A stretch of DNA of 64,000 nucleotides from Kushneria pakistanensis (GTDB taxonomy: Bacteria; Pseudomonadota; Gammaproteobacteria; Pseudomonadales; Halomonadaceae): contig NZ_BMZM01000004.1 in NCBI RefSeq assembly GCF_014652795.1, positions 186,001 to 250,000 on the forward strand, written 5' to 3'. Position 1 is the first letter of the stretch. Each line of letters starts with the position of its first letter. Positions 19,640-29,194 of the stretch are shown piece after piece. A program made the translations under genes and the position numbers. The notes beneath the pieces are model-generated. The model had not been told where the DNA came from and made no database searches. It was given only the letters and a program-made list of their open reading frames with translations.

Positions 19640-20356
19640 TTAAAGATCTTCTTCGGTCACATCATCAGGGGCCAGTCTTAACCCGCCTGCCGGCAGCGGG
19701 TGGCTATCAAGCCTTGGGCCATCCTGGGTCAGTTTGAGGCGCCCCTGCATGAACCAGCGCACTGTCATCGGGTAGATCACATGTTCTCGCGTGAGTACCC
19801 GTTCTGCCAGCGCTGCTTCATCATCGTCAGGCGTCACACTGACGGCAGCCTGTACCACGACAGGCCCGCCATCGAGTTCGTCGGTGACGAAATGAACGCT
19901 GGCACCATGCTCCTGCACGCCATCGGCAAGGGCGCGCGCATGCGTGTTCAGGCCGCGATAGTCCGGCAGCAGCGAGGGGTGAATGTTGAGCATGCGCCCG
20001 TGATAGCGTTGTACAAACGCAGGCGTCAGGATGCGCATGAAGCCGGCCAGCACGATCAGATCTGGCGCATGTCGATCGATGACCTTGACCAGCGCTGCAT
20101 CGAAGGCTTCACGGGATTCATACTCGTGATGGGGCAGCACCACGGCCGGAATTCCGGCTTCACGCGCGCGCACCAGCCCGTAGGCATCCCCGCGATTGGA
20201 AATGACGGCGGCAATTTCGCCGCCCAGCTCATCATGGGCTTCAGCATCGATCAACGCCTGCAGATTGCTGCCGCTTCCCGAGATCAGTACGACCAGCCGC
20301 TGGCGATCCGGCTGTTCGAACTGGCTTTCCTGCTCGGCTGTTTCAGTGTCGGACAT
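19640..20356 (-). CDS. purN: Phosphoribosylglycinamide formyltransferase
   Basis: Transfers a formyl group from 10-formyltetrahydrofolate to glycinamide ribonucleotide in purine synthesis. The product is 238 residues, longer than E. coli PurN (212) through a Gln/Glu-rich N-terminal extension of about 18 residues and a C-terminal tail. The phosphate-binding ISGSGSNLQA, the catalytic Asn-His in LNIHPSLLP and the Asp in VTDELDGGPVV are all present. It follows purM by 16 bases, the common purMN operon. Confidence 0.95.
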   Translation of the reverse strand: MSDTETAEQESQFEQPDRQRLVVLISGSGSNLQALIDAEAHDELGGEIAAVISNRGDAYGLVRAREAGIPAVVLPHHEYESREAFDAALVKVIDRHAPDLIVLAGFMRILTPAFVQRYHGRMLNIHPSLLPDYRGLNTHARALADGVQEHGASVHFVTDELDGGPVVVQAAVSVTPDDDEAALAERVLTREHVIYPMTVRWFMQGRLKLTQDGPRLDSHPLPAGGLRLAPDDVTEEDL

Positions 20357-20372
20357 GAGAGTACCTGTTCAA

Positions 20373-21440
20373 TTACTGGCGAGCGTTTTCAAGCACAACG
20401 CCTGGCTGGGCGTCGTCCGATTGGCTGACATGCCCCAGTCGATACACGGTTTCGCCCATGCTCTCCAGAAAGGTCTCGGCCTGCTCGGCCTGTGTTGCAG
20501 GCACCACCACGACCATGCCGATGCCGCAGTTGAGCACGCGATGCATTTCGGTCTCATCGATGTTGCCTTCACGCTGCAGCCAGTCAAAGACCGCCGGACG
20601 CGGCCAGGCCTGCGCATCAATATGAACGCTGGTGTGCTCCGGCAGCACGCGAGGAATGTTCTCGAGCAGCCCGCCACCGGTGATATGGGAAAGCGCATGC
20701 ACAGCGATATCGCTGTCATGCAGCATGGCCAGCAGCGACTTGACGTAAATGCGGGTCGGCGCCATCAGTGCGTCGCGCAGGGTCTGGCCATCATCAAGGT
20801 GAGTGTCAGGCGTAGCGTCGCTGCGCTCGAGCACGCGACGAATCAGCGAATAGCCATTGGAGTGCGGTCCGCTGGAGGCCAGACCCAGCACAACATCGCC
20901 TTCGCCGACCCGGGAACCGTCGAGGATTTTCGACTTTTCAACGACGCCGACACAAAACCCGGCCAGATCGTAATCGCTGCCCTCATACATGCCCGGCATC
21001 TCGGCCGTTTCGCCGCCGACCAGCGCACATCCAGCCTGACGACATCCCTCACCAATACCTGTCACCACGTCTGCGGCCATCTCGACGTCCAGTTTGCCGG
21101 TGGCGTAGTAGTCGAGAAAGAACAGGGGCTCGGCACCTGCTACCACCAGGTCGTTGACGCACATGGCGACCAGATCGATACCGATGGTGTCATGACGGCC
21201 CAGATCCATGGCCAGCTTGAGCTTGGTGCCTACGCCATCGGTGCCGGAGACCAGTACCGGCTCATGGTAGCCGCTGGGCAGCTGACAGAGCGCGCCAAAA
21301 CCGCCAAGCCCGCCCATCACTTCCGGCCGCGTTGTGCTTTTGGCGACATGCTTGATGCGTTCGACCAGCGCATTACCGGCGTCGATATCAACACCGGCAT
21401 CCTTGTAGGAGAGGGATTCACGAGACGAAGGCTCGGTCAT
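20373..21440 (-). CDS. purM: Phosphoribosylformylglycinamidine cyclo-ligase (AIR synthetase)
   Basis: ATP-dependent ring closure forming aminoimidazole ribonucleotide. The 355 residues match the family. The N-terminus [20 protein letters not shown] is the conserved start; further signatures are [14 protein letters not shown] (nucleotide-binding), [11 protein letters not shown] and, near the end, [16 protein letters not shown]. First gene of purMN; it is divergent from hda, with about 200 bases between them that must hold both promoters. Confidence 0.97.
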   Translation of the reverse strand: MTEPSSRESLSYKDAGVDIDAGNALVERIKHVAKSTTRPEVMGGLGGFGALCQLPSGYHEPVLVSGTDGVGTKLKLAMDLGRHDTIGIDLVAMCVNDLVVAGAEPLFFLDYYATGKLDVEMAADVVTGIGEGCRQAGCALVGGETAEMPGMYEGSDYDLAGFCVGVVEKSKILDGSRVGEGDVVLGLASSGPHSNGYSLIRRVLERSDATPDTHLDDGQTLRDALMAPTRIYVKSLLAMLHDSDIAVHALSHITGGGLLENIPRVLPEHTSVHIDAQAWPRPAVFDWLQREGNIDETEMHRVLNCGIGMVVVVPATQAEQAETFLESMGETVYRLGHVSQSDDAQPGVVLENARQ

Positions 21441-21644
21441 GTTGGGGTCCTGTCACTGAAAATGAGACGGGGTTCCGGCCGGGGCCAGAGCGATAATCAA
21501 GAAGGCCGGCATTGTACCATTGGCCATGAGCGATCGCATCGCAACGCCCGCGCCTGATTGCCCGGTTATGGATAGGCTGCCCCGAATCATCGGGTTCATG
21601 ATAATGTGGCCGTCATTCCCCTTGTTTTGAGCATGGACGCCGTA

Positions 21645-22346
21645 ATGAGTCCGGATACCCTACAGCTTCCGCTAGGTGTTGGTGCGCGCGATGACGCCAC
21701 GTTTGCCAGTTTCTGGCCCGGTGCCAATGCAGGCCTTGTTACCCATCTGCGTCATCAGCTTGACGAGGGCGGCGAGCAGTTTATCTATCTCTGGGGACCT
21801 TCCGGCAGCGGACGCAGCCATCTGCTTCAGGCCGCCTGTCTTGAAGCGAGCGACCGCGGCGCCCGAGCGCTTTATCTGCCACTCGATGATCTGGGGCACT
21901 TTCCGCCGCACATGCTGGAAGATCTTGAAGCGCTGGATCTGATCGCCATTGATGACCTTGAACGTGTCATCGGGCGAAAGCGCTGGGAAGAGGCGCTTTT
22001 TCACTGTTTCAACCGCTTGAGAGATGCCAACTGCCGGCTGGTGATCTCCGCGCAGGCGGCACCCCGGGCACTGCCTGTAATCCTGCCGGATCTGGCCTCA
22101 CGGCTGGGGTGGGGCATGACCTTCCATCTGCAGCCACTGAGTGACCAGGATCGCATGGAAGTATTGCGTCTGCGAGCACATCAGCGTGGTATGCAGCTCC
22201 CCGATGAAGTTGCCCGCTATATGCTGCATCGTGGTCCGCGCCGGCTGGGCGATATGCTGGCACTGTTGACGCGCCTGGATAGCGCCTCTCTTTCAGCGCA
22301 GCGCAGATTGACCATTCCCTTTGTCAAGCAGGCCCTCGACTGGTAA
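21645..22346 (+). CDS. hda: DnaA regulatory inactivator Hda
   Basis: DnaA-related AAA+ protein that, bound to the DNA-loaded beta clamp, stimulates hydrolysis of DnaA-ATP and so prevents re-initiation. With ATG 21645 the product is 233 residues, the same as E. coli Hda, and the N-terminal clamp-binding motif LQLPL falls at residues 5-9. The Walker A is GPSGSGRSH and Walker B LIAIDDLE; the C-terminus RRLTIPFVKQAL is strongly conserved. Alternative in-frame starts are ATG 21633 and GTG 21606. The usual position beside purMN is kept. Confidence 0.94.
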   Translation: MSPDTLQLPLGVGARDDATFASFWPGANAGLVTHLRHQLDEGGEQFIYLWGPSGSGRSHLLQAACLEASDRGARALYLPLDDLGHFPPHMLEDLEALDLIAIDDLERVIGRKRWEEALFHCFNRLRDANCRLVISAQAAPRALPVILPDLASRLGWGMTFHLQPLSDQDRMEVLRLRAHQRGMQLPDEVARYMLHRGPRRLGDMLALLTRLDSASLSAQRRLTIPFVKQALDW

Positions 22347-22432
22347 ATGATCAATCCCGGCGAACATCAGGAAAACTGGCAGGTCTGGTGAAGCAATCTA
22401 TACTTCAGGACAAGACTTCTGGTTTCCTGTTC

Positions 22433-22459
22433 ACCGCCCACTTCCCCGGGCGGTTTTTT
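22433..22459 (+). terminator. Intrinsic terminator downstream of hda
   Basis: Seven-pair stem ACCGCCC / GGGCGGT (22433-22439 and 22448-22454), loop of eight, then TTTTT. It lies about 90 bases after the hda stop. Confidence 0.85.
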
Positions 22460-22517
22460 ATTGCCTGAGATCTGCCTGCTGCCAGAAAGCGTGATGGGAT
22501 ATTCAGCCTCGAGACAC

Positions 22518-22550
22518 AAAAAAACCGGCGCCCTGAGGCGCCGGTTTTTT
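22518..22550. terminator. Bidirectional terminator between hda and the csbD-like gene
   Basis: Eight-pair GC stem CCGGCGCC / GGCGCCGG with loop CTGA, flanked by an A-run on the left and a T-run on the right. It can end both the plus-strand hda transcript and the minus-strand csbD-like transcript, whose stop is at 22575. Confidence 0.92.
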
Positions 22551-22574
22551 GATACCTGTCGTACTGATCGGTAA

Positions 22575-22826
22575 TTAACGACGTGTGATCAGCGCGCCCA
22601 GTACAAACCCAACGGTAGCTGCTACAGCCAGTGCGCCTACCGGCTGCTTGACCGTGAACTCACGAGCACTGTCGACGACTTCGCCATACTGCGACTGTAC
22701 CTGACCTGCGGCACTGCGCAGCTTGCCTTCGGTACGGTGCTCATTGTCATCGGTAAAGTCACCATAGGCTTCCTGCGCCTTGCCTACTGCGTTTTTGGTT
22801 TCGCCTTCGATCTGATTCTTGAACAT
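22575..22826 (-). CDS. CsbD-like stress protein with a C-terminal membrane anchor
   Basis: An 83-residue protein. The first 45 residues (MFKNQIEGETKNAVGKAQEA onward) match the CsbD family, hydrophilic helical proteins associated with general stress. The last 25 residues form a small-residue-rich membrane helix, PVGALAVAATVGFVLGALI, ending in TRR. This resembles the tail of ElaB/YqjD (DUF883) ribosome-associated membrane proteins. It therefore looks like a CsbD head joined to a DUF883-type anchor. Exact function unknown. Monocistronic, with a bidirectional terminator at its 3' end. Confidence 0.85.
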   Translation of the reverse strand: MFKNQIEGETKNAVGKAQEAYGDFTDDNEHRTEGKLRSAAGQVQSQYGEVVDSAREFTVKQPVGALAVAATVGFVLGALITRR

Positions 22827-22986
22827 GGTGTCCTGACTCCGATGGGTGAATAAATCCTTGTACTTTCTTAAATCTATCTCATGTTAGCGGTTACGCCAGG
22901 ATTATCTTCATTTCGGCACAACAAAACTGTCACATGACGACAGGGTAATCAGGGCGACTCCCGACGTCCTGGGTTAAACCGCAGTA

Positions 22987-24180
22987 TCACGGCGCCAGCA
23001 GATAGCCGCTGCGCCGGCTGTCATGCCCGGCGAGGTCCGCCACGATCATGCCGGCCGTCGCCATGCGCCGCTGACTTCTGGCATAGATCATGCCGTCCTG
23101 CGTGGCGCGCACGTCATGTACCACATCATGGATGGGATCGATGACCTCGGCAATGAGCTGGCCGCTGACCACCTGCTCACCGGGCCGGGCATGAAACACC
23201 AGTAGTCCACCTTCGGGAGCGACGAGAAATTCCATGGCCGCCAGCGGCGTGGGCGGGAAGGGGAGGGCCGGCAGTGCCGGCGCCTCACCCTGGACAAGAC
23301 CGAGCTGCATCATCCAGTGAATGATGGCGCTGCTGTCGTGATCGGCCAGGTCATGATCAACATCATCCTGCCCGCGCAGCTCCAGCGTAATGGACTGCGT
23401 GCCGTAACCGATCGGAAAGCGCTCGCCCAGGCGCTCACGCAACTGTTCCCAGACCAGCGTGAAGCACTCATCAAAGGACTGGCCGCCCGAATCGGTAGCC
23501 AGCATGCTGGCCCGAGAGCCGAAATAACGCGCCAGCGGCTCGAACGTCGGCCAGGCCGCCGGCGTGGTGTAAAGATGTTCGACGGCGTTGAAGTCACAGT
23601 GCAGGTCCAGCACGTAGTCAGCCTGGCAGGCCAGGCGTTGCAGGGTCAGCTGCAGGGACTCAAGTGCGTTGGCCGGTGTCCTGTCTTCGAGCGCTGTCAG
23701 AAAGCGCGTCCGAATGATGTCGATGTTGTCGGTTTCGCTATCACCCAGCGCTGTCTCGAGTCCCTCGGCAATGGCGGCGGTCATGTCCGCGTAGTGGCGA
23801 TTGAAGTTCTTCAGGGTTTCCAGCTCATAGCGCCCCAGCGGAACATCCATCAGCTGCTGGGTCAGCCCGATCGGGTTGGCAATCGGCACGATACACACGC
23901 GCGCATTCAGAAGACCGGCCGCTTCAAGCTCGGCCAGGCGCTGTTTGAGCTTGAAGGCCACCAGCATGCCCGGCAGCTCATCGGCATGCAGCGAGCTCTG
24001 GATATAGACACTGCGCTCGCTGTCCGGCGGGCCGTAATGAAAGCTATGCAGTTGAGAGACCGTGCCGGGCACAGCCGACATCAGCTCATGAATACGATGT
24101 TCCACGAAATTTTCCCGGGCCTTTTGTTCATGAGGATGGCGCCAGGCGCCACCCGGTGCAGAGGATGGATGCCGCGACAA
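22987..24180 (-). CDS. Succinylglutamate desuccinylase/aspartoacylase family zinc hydrolase
   Basis: Zinc-dependent deacylase of the M14-like AspA/AstE family, 397 residues. The zinc ligands are visible as His and Glu in SSLHADELPG and the later His in LDLHCD; the catalytic Glu is probably in the ITLELRG block. A C-terminal beta-barrel region (from FLVAPEGGLLVFHARPGEQV) is the biotinyl-like domain seen in this family. The substrate is probably an N-acylated amino acid or similar amide, undefined. It lies eight bases after the stop of a solute-binding protein gene, so the pair is probably an uptake-and-deacylation unit. Confidence 0.85.
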   Translation of the reverse strand: MSRHPSSAPGGAWRHPHEQKARENFVEHRIHELMSAVPGTVSQLHSFHYGPPDSERSVYIQSSLHADELPGMLVAFKLKQRLAELEAAGLLNARVCIVPIANPIGLTQQLMDVPLGRYELETLKNFNRHYADMTAAIAEGLETALGDSETDNIDIIRTRFLTALEDRTPANALESLQLTLQRLACQADYVLDLHCDFNAVEHLYTTPAAWPTFEPLARYFGSRASMLATDSGGQSFDECFTLVWEQLRERLGERFPIGYGTQSITLELRGQDDVDHDLADHDSSAIIHWMMQLGLVQGEAPALPALPFPPTPLAAMEFLVAPEGGLLVFHARPGEQVVSGQLIAEVIDPIHDVVHDVRATQDGMIYARSQRRMATAGMIVADLAGHDSRRSGYLLAP

Positions 24181-24188
24181 CGGCGTGC

Positions 24189-25001
24189 TTATGGCTGAGC
24201 GCTGTCCGGCTCGTTGTCCGATTGAATGGACAGGTCATAGTCAAAATACTGGTGCATCAGCTTGTCGACGGTACCATCGGCGTAAACCTCGCGAATGGCC
24301 TCGTTGAATTTCTCTGCCAGTGCCTTGTCACGCGTGCGAAAGGCCATGGCGGCGCCGCTGCCGAAAATGCGTTTGGGCGTACTGATCTCGGTGCCGATCT
24401 GTTTGAAGGGGCTGTCGTCATTGCGAAAGTCGATGCTCTCGATGGCCAGCGGATAGTCTTCAAAGGCCAGATCCAGCCGGCCGGACTCAAGATCGTTTTT
24501 AACGTCCTGAGAAGAGCCATAGCGGCGAATGTCGAGCACGTCTGCGTACATTTCGGTGACATAAACGTCGCGAATGGAGCCACGCTGCACGCCGACACTC
24601 AACCCCTTGAGGCTGTCGCGGTCGTCGATATCGATGTCGCGATCACGCGATGTGATCCAGATACTGGGCGTGTTGTAGTAGGGAATCGAAAAGAGCACCT
24701 GACGCTCGCGCTCCGGGGTGATCGCCATGGACGACAAAATGGCGTCATACTTGCGCGCGATCAGGCCAGGGATAATGCCGTCCCAGGGCTGCTCGACCCA
24801 GCTGCACTCCAGCGATGCGCGTTTGCACAGCTCGTTGCCCAGATCAATCTCGAAACCTTCGAGCTGCCCGTTGGGTGCGCGATAAACGAAGGGCTCATAG
24901 GGCACGTCGATGGCCAGTCTGACGTTGTCCGGCACGCGGGCCATGGCGCCGCCCGATATCAGCAGCGTGGCAATGCAGGTCGCACTCAATAGTCTTTTCA
25001 T
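24189..25001 (-). CDS. Periplasmic amino-acid-type solute-binding protein (SBP family 3)
   Basis: A 270-residue secreted protein with a Sec signal peptide (MKRLLSATCIATLLISGGAMA) and the family-3 binding-protein fold: GFEIDLGNELCKR near the start, followed by WDGIIPGLIARKYDAILSSM. Members serve polar amino-acid ABC transporters. No permease or ATPase gene is adjacent, so the transporter partner is elsewhere or the protein is an orphan sensor-like binder. It is upstream of, and probably cotranscribed with, the zinc deacylase. Two cysteines (CKRASLEC) may form a disulfide. Divergent from the FAN1-type nuclease gene. Confidence 0.88.
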   Translation of the reverse strand: MKRLLSATCIATLLISGGAMARVPDNVRLAIDVPYEPFVYRAPNGQLEGFEIDLGNELCKRASLECSWVEQPWDGIIPGLIARKYDAILSSMAITPERERQVLFSIPYYNTPSIWITSRDRDIDIDDRDSLKGLSVGVQRGSIRDVYVTEMYADVLDIRRYGSSQDVKNDLESGRLDLAFEDYPLAIESIDFRNDDSPFKQIGTEISTPKRIFGSGAAMAFRTRDKALAEKFNEAIREVYADGTVDKLMHQYFDYDLSIQSDNEPDSAQP

Positions 25002-25133
25002 TGTCGTTTCCCTTGTTCTGAAGCCGGTGCCATTACCGGTTTGATCGCCGAGTGTATACCCGCCGTGACAGGTGGCAAGCGCACGCAGTCACTTCTCTCG
25101 CCAGTGGCCTTTGACCGCTGATATCATGGATGC

Positions 25134-26855
25134 ATGAACAGTACCCCTGCCTCTTTAGCGCCTCATGGCGTGCCACTCTTGCGCGTTGCAGATTCCCTGC
25201 GCGATCCGCGTTATTACCTGGTCAATTTTGACAATGTGCTGACCTGGGTCAGCGAGCGCTACGATGATCTGCTCGATGATGATGAGCGCGACTTCATCAC
25301 GCGCTTTCAGGCTCTGCCAGTGCCCTCAAGAGCGCTGCTGGTACGCATGGTGATGCGAAAGGGTGAACATTTCCGCCTCGATCGTCTCATTTATGACGAG
25401 ATCGGCGATGCTCGGGCGGCACTGGCGCCGCTGGTCGAACAGGGGCTGGTGGATGACAGTCCCTGTCTGACGCTGGATCATCTTTTTGATCTTTTCACTC
25501 GTGACGAGCTGGTGGGCATGTTTCGTGACCACCTGCCCCGGCCCCGTGATCGCAAGGCATTGCTGAAAGAGGCGCTGGCGCCGATGTTTGAGCAGGCATT
25601 TCAGCCGGATGACTGGCGCACGGCGGCAGGGCAGCCCATCGCGGCGAGCGTTGTTCGTCTGACCGTCATGCCGGTGTGTGAGCGCCTGCGCCTGATGTTT
25701 TTTGGCAATCTGCGCCAGCAGTTTTCCGAATTCGTGCTGGCGGATCAGGGCATCTACCGCTTTGAAGTGGTTCCCTTCACCCCTGACTCGCGAGCGTTTC
25801 AGTCCCGTGAGGATATCGAGCGCTACTGGCAGATTCATGCGTGTCGGGAGCGCTTCGAGACCGGCGGCGACATGGAGGAAGTGCTGGCGGCGCTGCCCGA
25901 ATGCATCGGTGACAGTGTCTGGCTGGAGGCGCGCCGGGGCCGGGTGATCTACGCCATTGCTCGCCACTGCGAGCGTCAGGGTGAACTTGTGCGGGCCGCT
26001 GAGCTTTACGGACGCAGCGGCCACGGTGAGGCGCGCATTCGCCGTATTCGGGTGCTGGAGCGTCTCGGTGAGCATCAGCAGGCACTGGCCCTGTGTGTCG
26101 CGGTGCAAGAGGCACCGACCAGTGAGGCCGAGCGCCAGCAGGCCGCACGTATTCAGCCGCGATTGCATCGCGCGCTGGGCATGGAAAAACCCTCGAGCGT
26201 GGCGGACGCACCGGTCAGGCGCTGTGATCTGACCCTGCCCCGAAGTGGCTGTGTGGAGCGCGCCGTGCGCGAGCATCTCGAAACGCCGGAAGCACCGGTG
26301 TTCTACGTTGAAAATACCCTGATCAATGCGCTGTTTGGTCTGTTGTGCTGGGAGGCCATCTTTGCACCGCTGCCCGGTGCCTTCTTTCATCCGTTCCAGA
26401 GCGGTCCTGCCGATCTGATGCGCCCGGAGTTCTATCCGCAGCGCGAGCAGCACTTTCAGCGCTGTCTGGCCCGGCTGGAAACGGACGCCTGGCGTGACAC
26501 CATCCAGCAGCGCTACCGGGAAAAGCAGGGCATCCAGTCTCCCTTTGTACACTGGGGCGCGCTCAGTGATGAGCTGCTGACGCTGGCGCTTGAATGTCTG
26601 CCACCGACGCATCTGCGCGCCTGGTTCGAGCGGCTGTTGACCGATATCCGCGCCAATCGTGCCGGGATGCCGGATCTCATTCGCTTTTATCCGCATGCCC
26701 CGGAAGGCACACCCCGCTATGAGATGATCGAGGTCAAGGGGCCAGGCGATCGACTGCAGGACAACCAGAAGCGCTGGATTGCCTTTTGTGCCTGCCACGA
26801 CATGCCGGTCACGGTCTGCCATGTGCGCTGGTGTGACGATGAGGATGCACCGTGA
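25134..26855 (+). CDS. FAN1-type VRR-NUC domain nuclease
   Basis: Structure-specific nuclease related to eukaryotic FAN1 (interstrand crosslink repair), 573 residues. The C-terminal VRR-NUC domain shows the metal-binding PD-(D/E)xK core: GMPDLIRF, then EVKGPGDRLQDNQKRW. The N-terminal half contains a SAP/winged-helix-like region and the middle helical repeats with several Arg/Glu-rich segments, as in bacterial FAN1 homologues. Its TGA overlaps the GTG start of a helicase gene, so the two proteins are translationally coupled and probably cooperate. Confidence 0.92.
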   Translation: MNSTPASLAPHGVPLLRVADSLRDPRYYLVNFDNVLTWVSERYDDLLDDDERDFITRFQALPVPSRALLVRMVMRKGEHFRLDRLIYDEIGDARAALAPLVEQGLVDDSPCLTLDHLFDLFTRDELVGMFRDHLPRPRDRKALLKEALAPMFEQAFQPDDWRTAAGQPIAASVVRLTVMPVCERLRLMFFGNLRQQFSEFVLADQGIYRFEVVPFTPDSRAFQSREDIERYWQIHACRERFETGGDMEEVLAALPECIGDSVWLEARRGRVIYAIARHCERQGELVRAAELYGRSGHGEARIRRIRVLERLGEHQQALALCVAVQEAPTSEAERQQAARIQPRLHRALGMEKPSSVADAPVRRCDLTLPRSGCVERAVREHLETPEAPVFYVENTLINALFGLLCWEAIFAPLPGAFFHPFQSGPADLMRPEFYPQREQHFQRCLARLETDAWRDTIQQRYREKQGIQSPFVHWGALSDELLTLALECLPPTHLRAWFERLLTDIRANRAGMPDLIRFYPHAPEGTPRYEMIEVKGPGDRLQDNQKRWIAFCACHDMPVTVCHVRWCDDEDAP

Positions 26856-29194
26856 GTACTGATCACGCGATCATGGCGCCAGCGGATGCCGAGTCACCAC
26901 GCTATCGGGTGGCGGTACGCGCGCTGTGCGAGTTTACTGCGCGATCAGGCGATCTGGATCTTCGCTTTACGCCGGCGCCCACCGCGCAGCAGGGTATTGC
27001 CGGCCATCAGGTAGTGGCCTCGCGTCGGGGTGAGCATTACGAGCATGAAGTCACGCTCGAAGGCCGTTATGGCGCACTCATCGTGCGGGGGCGGGCCGAT
27101 GGCTATGACCCGGTGCGCCAGCGGCTGGAGGAGGTCAAGACCCGGCGGGGCGACATTGATGCCATGCCGGATAATCAACGCGCGTTGCACTGGGCGCAGG
27201 CGAAGGTCTATGCCGCGCTGATGTGTCGCGAGCGGGAACTCGAGGCCATCGAGGTCGCGCTGGTCTATTTCGATATCGAACAGCAGCGCGAAACCGTGCT
27301 CGTCGAGACCATGGATCGCCACACGCTGGAGGCCTTTTTTATCGCCCAGTGTGAGCGTTTCATTGACTGGGCCGAGCAGGAGCTCGCCCATGAAACGGCG
27401 CGCGCGCAGGCGCTGGGGCAACTGGCGTTCCCTCACGCTGATTTTCGCCCCGGTCAGCGCGCGCTGGCCGAAAGTGTATTCAAGGCCATCAGTACCCGAC
27501 GCGATCTGATGCTGCAGGCGCCCACCGGCATCGGCAAGACACTGGGCACGCTGTTTCCTGCACTCAAGGCGATGCCGGGGCAACAGCTGGATCGTCTGTT
27601 CTTTCTCACCGCACGCACTACCGGGCGCCGGCTGGCGCTGGAGGCGCTCACCACCCTGGGCATGGCGAATTCCTGTGAAGAGGCTGGCGAGCCGGGGGTT
27701 CGCACGCTGGAACTGATCGCGCGCGACAAGGCCTGCGAGCATCCGGAGCTTGCCTGTCACGGCGACAGCTGCCCGCTGGCCAGCGGCTTTTATGATCGGC
27801 TCCCCGGGGCCCGTCAGGCGGCGGTGCAGCAGGGCTTTCTGGATCACGACAGCCTTCGCAGCGTTGCACTGGCCCATCGCGTTTGTCCCTATTACCTCGG
27901 TCAGGAGATGGCGCACTGGTGTGACGTGGTAATCGGCGACGTCAATTACTGGTTCGATACCAGCGCCATGCTCTACGCCCTGACGCGACAGCACCAGTGG
28001 CGGGTCAGCGTGCTCATTGATGAGGCGCACAATCTCGTCGAACGCGGGCGTGCCATGTATGGCGCCGAGTTTGACCAGAACCGTTTTGCCGCGGCCCGGC
28101 GTGAGGCCCCGGCTGCGCTCAAGCGGGTGCTGGATCGGCTCTGGCGCCAGTGGAAGGCGCTGCTGCGAGAGCACGACGGCGATTACATCTGCCTTGATGC
28201 GCCGCCGCGCAAGCTCTTCAACGCACTGTCGCAGTTCGTCACCAGTGTGGGGGATTTGATGGTCGAGACGCCCATCGCCCTGGAGAGTGCGCTGCTGGAG
28301 GCCTGGTTTGACGCCATGCAGATCGTGCGGATTGCCGAGCTTGCCGGTGAATGCGATGCCAGCCATTACCTGTTTGATATTGAGCGCCGCGGACGCAGCG
28401 CGACGCTGTCGTTGCGTAACGTGGTGCCGGCACCGCTGCTGGCGGCGCGGTTTGAGGGCGCGCACGCGGCCATTTTGTTTTCCGCCACGCTCTCGCCGGG
28501 CCATTACTACCGTGATCAGCTGGGGCTTGGGTCATCGACGCCCTGGCTTGAGATGGCCTCGCCTTTCACTGCCGGGCAGCTCGAGGTGCATCTGGCCGGG
28601 CATATCTCGACGCGCTATCGCGATCGCCGCGCCTCCCTTGCGCCCATTGCCGAACTGATGGCACACCAGTTTCACCAGCGCCCCGGCAACTATCTGGCCT
28701 TTTTCAGCAGCTTTGACTATCTCGAACAGGTCAGTGAAGCGCTCGCCGAGCACGCCCCCGATGTGCCGCAATGGTCACAGGCAAGACGCATGTCGGAGCC
28801 CGAGCGTGATGCCTTTCTGGCACGCTTTACGCCCAAGGGGCAGGGCATCGGCTTTGCGGTGCTGGGCGGCATTTTCGGTGAAGGCATCGATCTGCCCGGT
28901 GAGCGGTTGATCGGTGCCTTTGTCGCAACGCTGGGCCTTGCGCAGTTCAATCCGGTCAACGAGCAGATGAAGACTCGCATGGAGGCGCTGTTCGGTGATG
29001 GCTACCGCTATGCCTATCTGTATCCGGGTATTACGCGCGTGGTACAGGCCGCCGGTCGCGTGATTCGCTCGCCAGAGGATCAGGGCGTTATCCATCTCAT
29101 TGATGATCGTTTCCGGCGTGGCGAGATTCAGGCGCTGCTGCCGCGCTGGTGGACGCTACCGCCTGGCGCTCGCCACAATGTTGACATTCGATAG
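26852..29194 (+). CDS. ATP-dependent DNA helicase, iron-sulfur XPD/DinG family
   Basis: Superfamily 2 helicase of 780 residues. An N-terminal PD-(D/E)xK-like segment (about 50-180, including VRGRADGYD and EEVKTRRGD) resembles a RecB-type nuclease domain. The helicase motor has motif I QAPTGIGKTLGTLFPAL, the DEAH box LIDEAHNLVERG, and four cysteines between them (in ACEHPELACHGDSC and HRVCPYY) that fit the iron-sulfur cluster of XPD and DinG. Motif VI is VVQAAGRVIRS. It starts at GTG 26852, overlapping the nuclease stop. The N-terminal nuclease-like region and coupling to a FAN1-type nuclease point to DNA repair. Confidence 0.92.
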   Translation: MSTDHAIMAPADAESPRYRVAVRALCEFTARSGDLDLRFTPAPTAQQGIAGHQVVASRRGEHYEHEVTLEGRYGALIVRGRADGYDPVRQRLEEVKTRRGDIDAMPDNQRALHWAQAKVYAALMCRERELEAIEVALVYFDIEQQRETVLVETMDRHTLEAFFIAQCERFIDWAEQELAHETARAQALGQLAFPHADFRPGQRALAESVFKAISTRRDLMLQAPTGIGKTLGTLFPALKAMPGQQLDRLFFLTARTTGRRLALEALTTLGMANSCEEAGEPGVRTLELIARDKACEHPELACHGDSCPLASGFYDRLPGARQAAVQQGFLDHDSLRSVALAHRVCPYYLGQEMAHWCDVVIGDVNYWFDTSAMLYALTRQHQWRVSVLIDEAHNLVERGRAMYGAEFDQNRFAAARREAPAALKRVLDRLWRQWKALLREHDGDYICLDAPPRKLFNALSQFVTSVGDLMVETPIALESALLEAWFDAMQIVRIAELAGECDASHYLFDIERRGRSATLSLRNVVPAPLLAARFEGAHAAILFSATLSPGHYYRDQLGLGSSTPWLEMASPFTAGQLEVHLAGHISTRYRDRRASLAPIAELMAHQFHQRPGNYLAFFSSFDYLEQVSEALAEHAPDVPQWSQARRMSEPERDAFLARFTPKGQGIGFAVLGGIFGEGIDLPGERLIGAFVATLGLAQFNPVNEQMKTRMEALFGDGYRYAYLYPGITRVVQAAGRVIRSPEDQGVIHLIDDRFRRGEIQALLPRWWTLPPGARHNVDIR

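Noticed and set aside
21606-21644. GTG 21606 or ATG 21633 as the hda start
   Set aside because: Alignment by eye with E. coli Hda puts the clamp-binding LQLPL at the family position only when translation starts at 21645.
25326-28504. Long minus-strand open frames opposite the FAN1-type nuclease and helicase genes
   Set aside because: They are shadows produced by GC-rich codon use. The plus strand shows clear nuclease and helicase motifs and a coupled stop/start.
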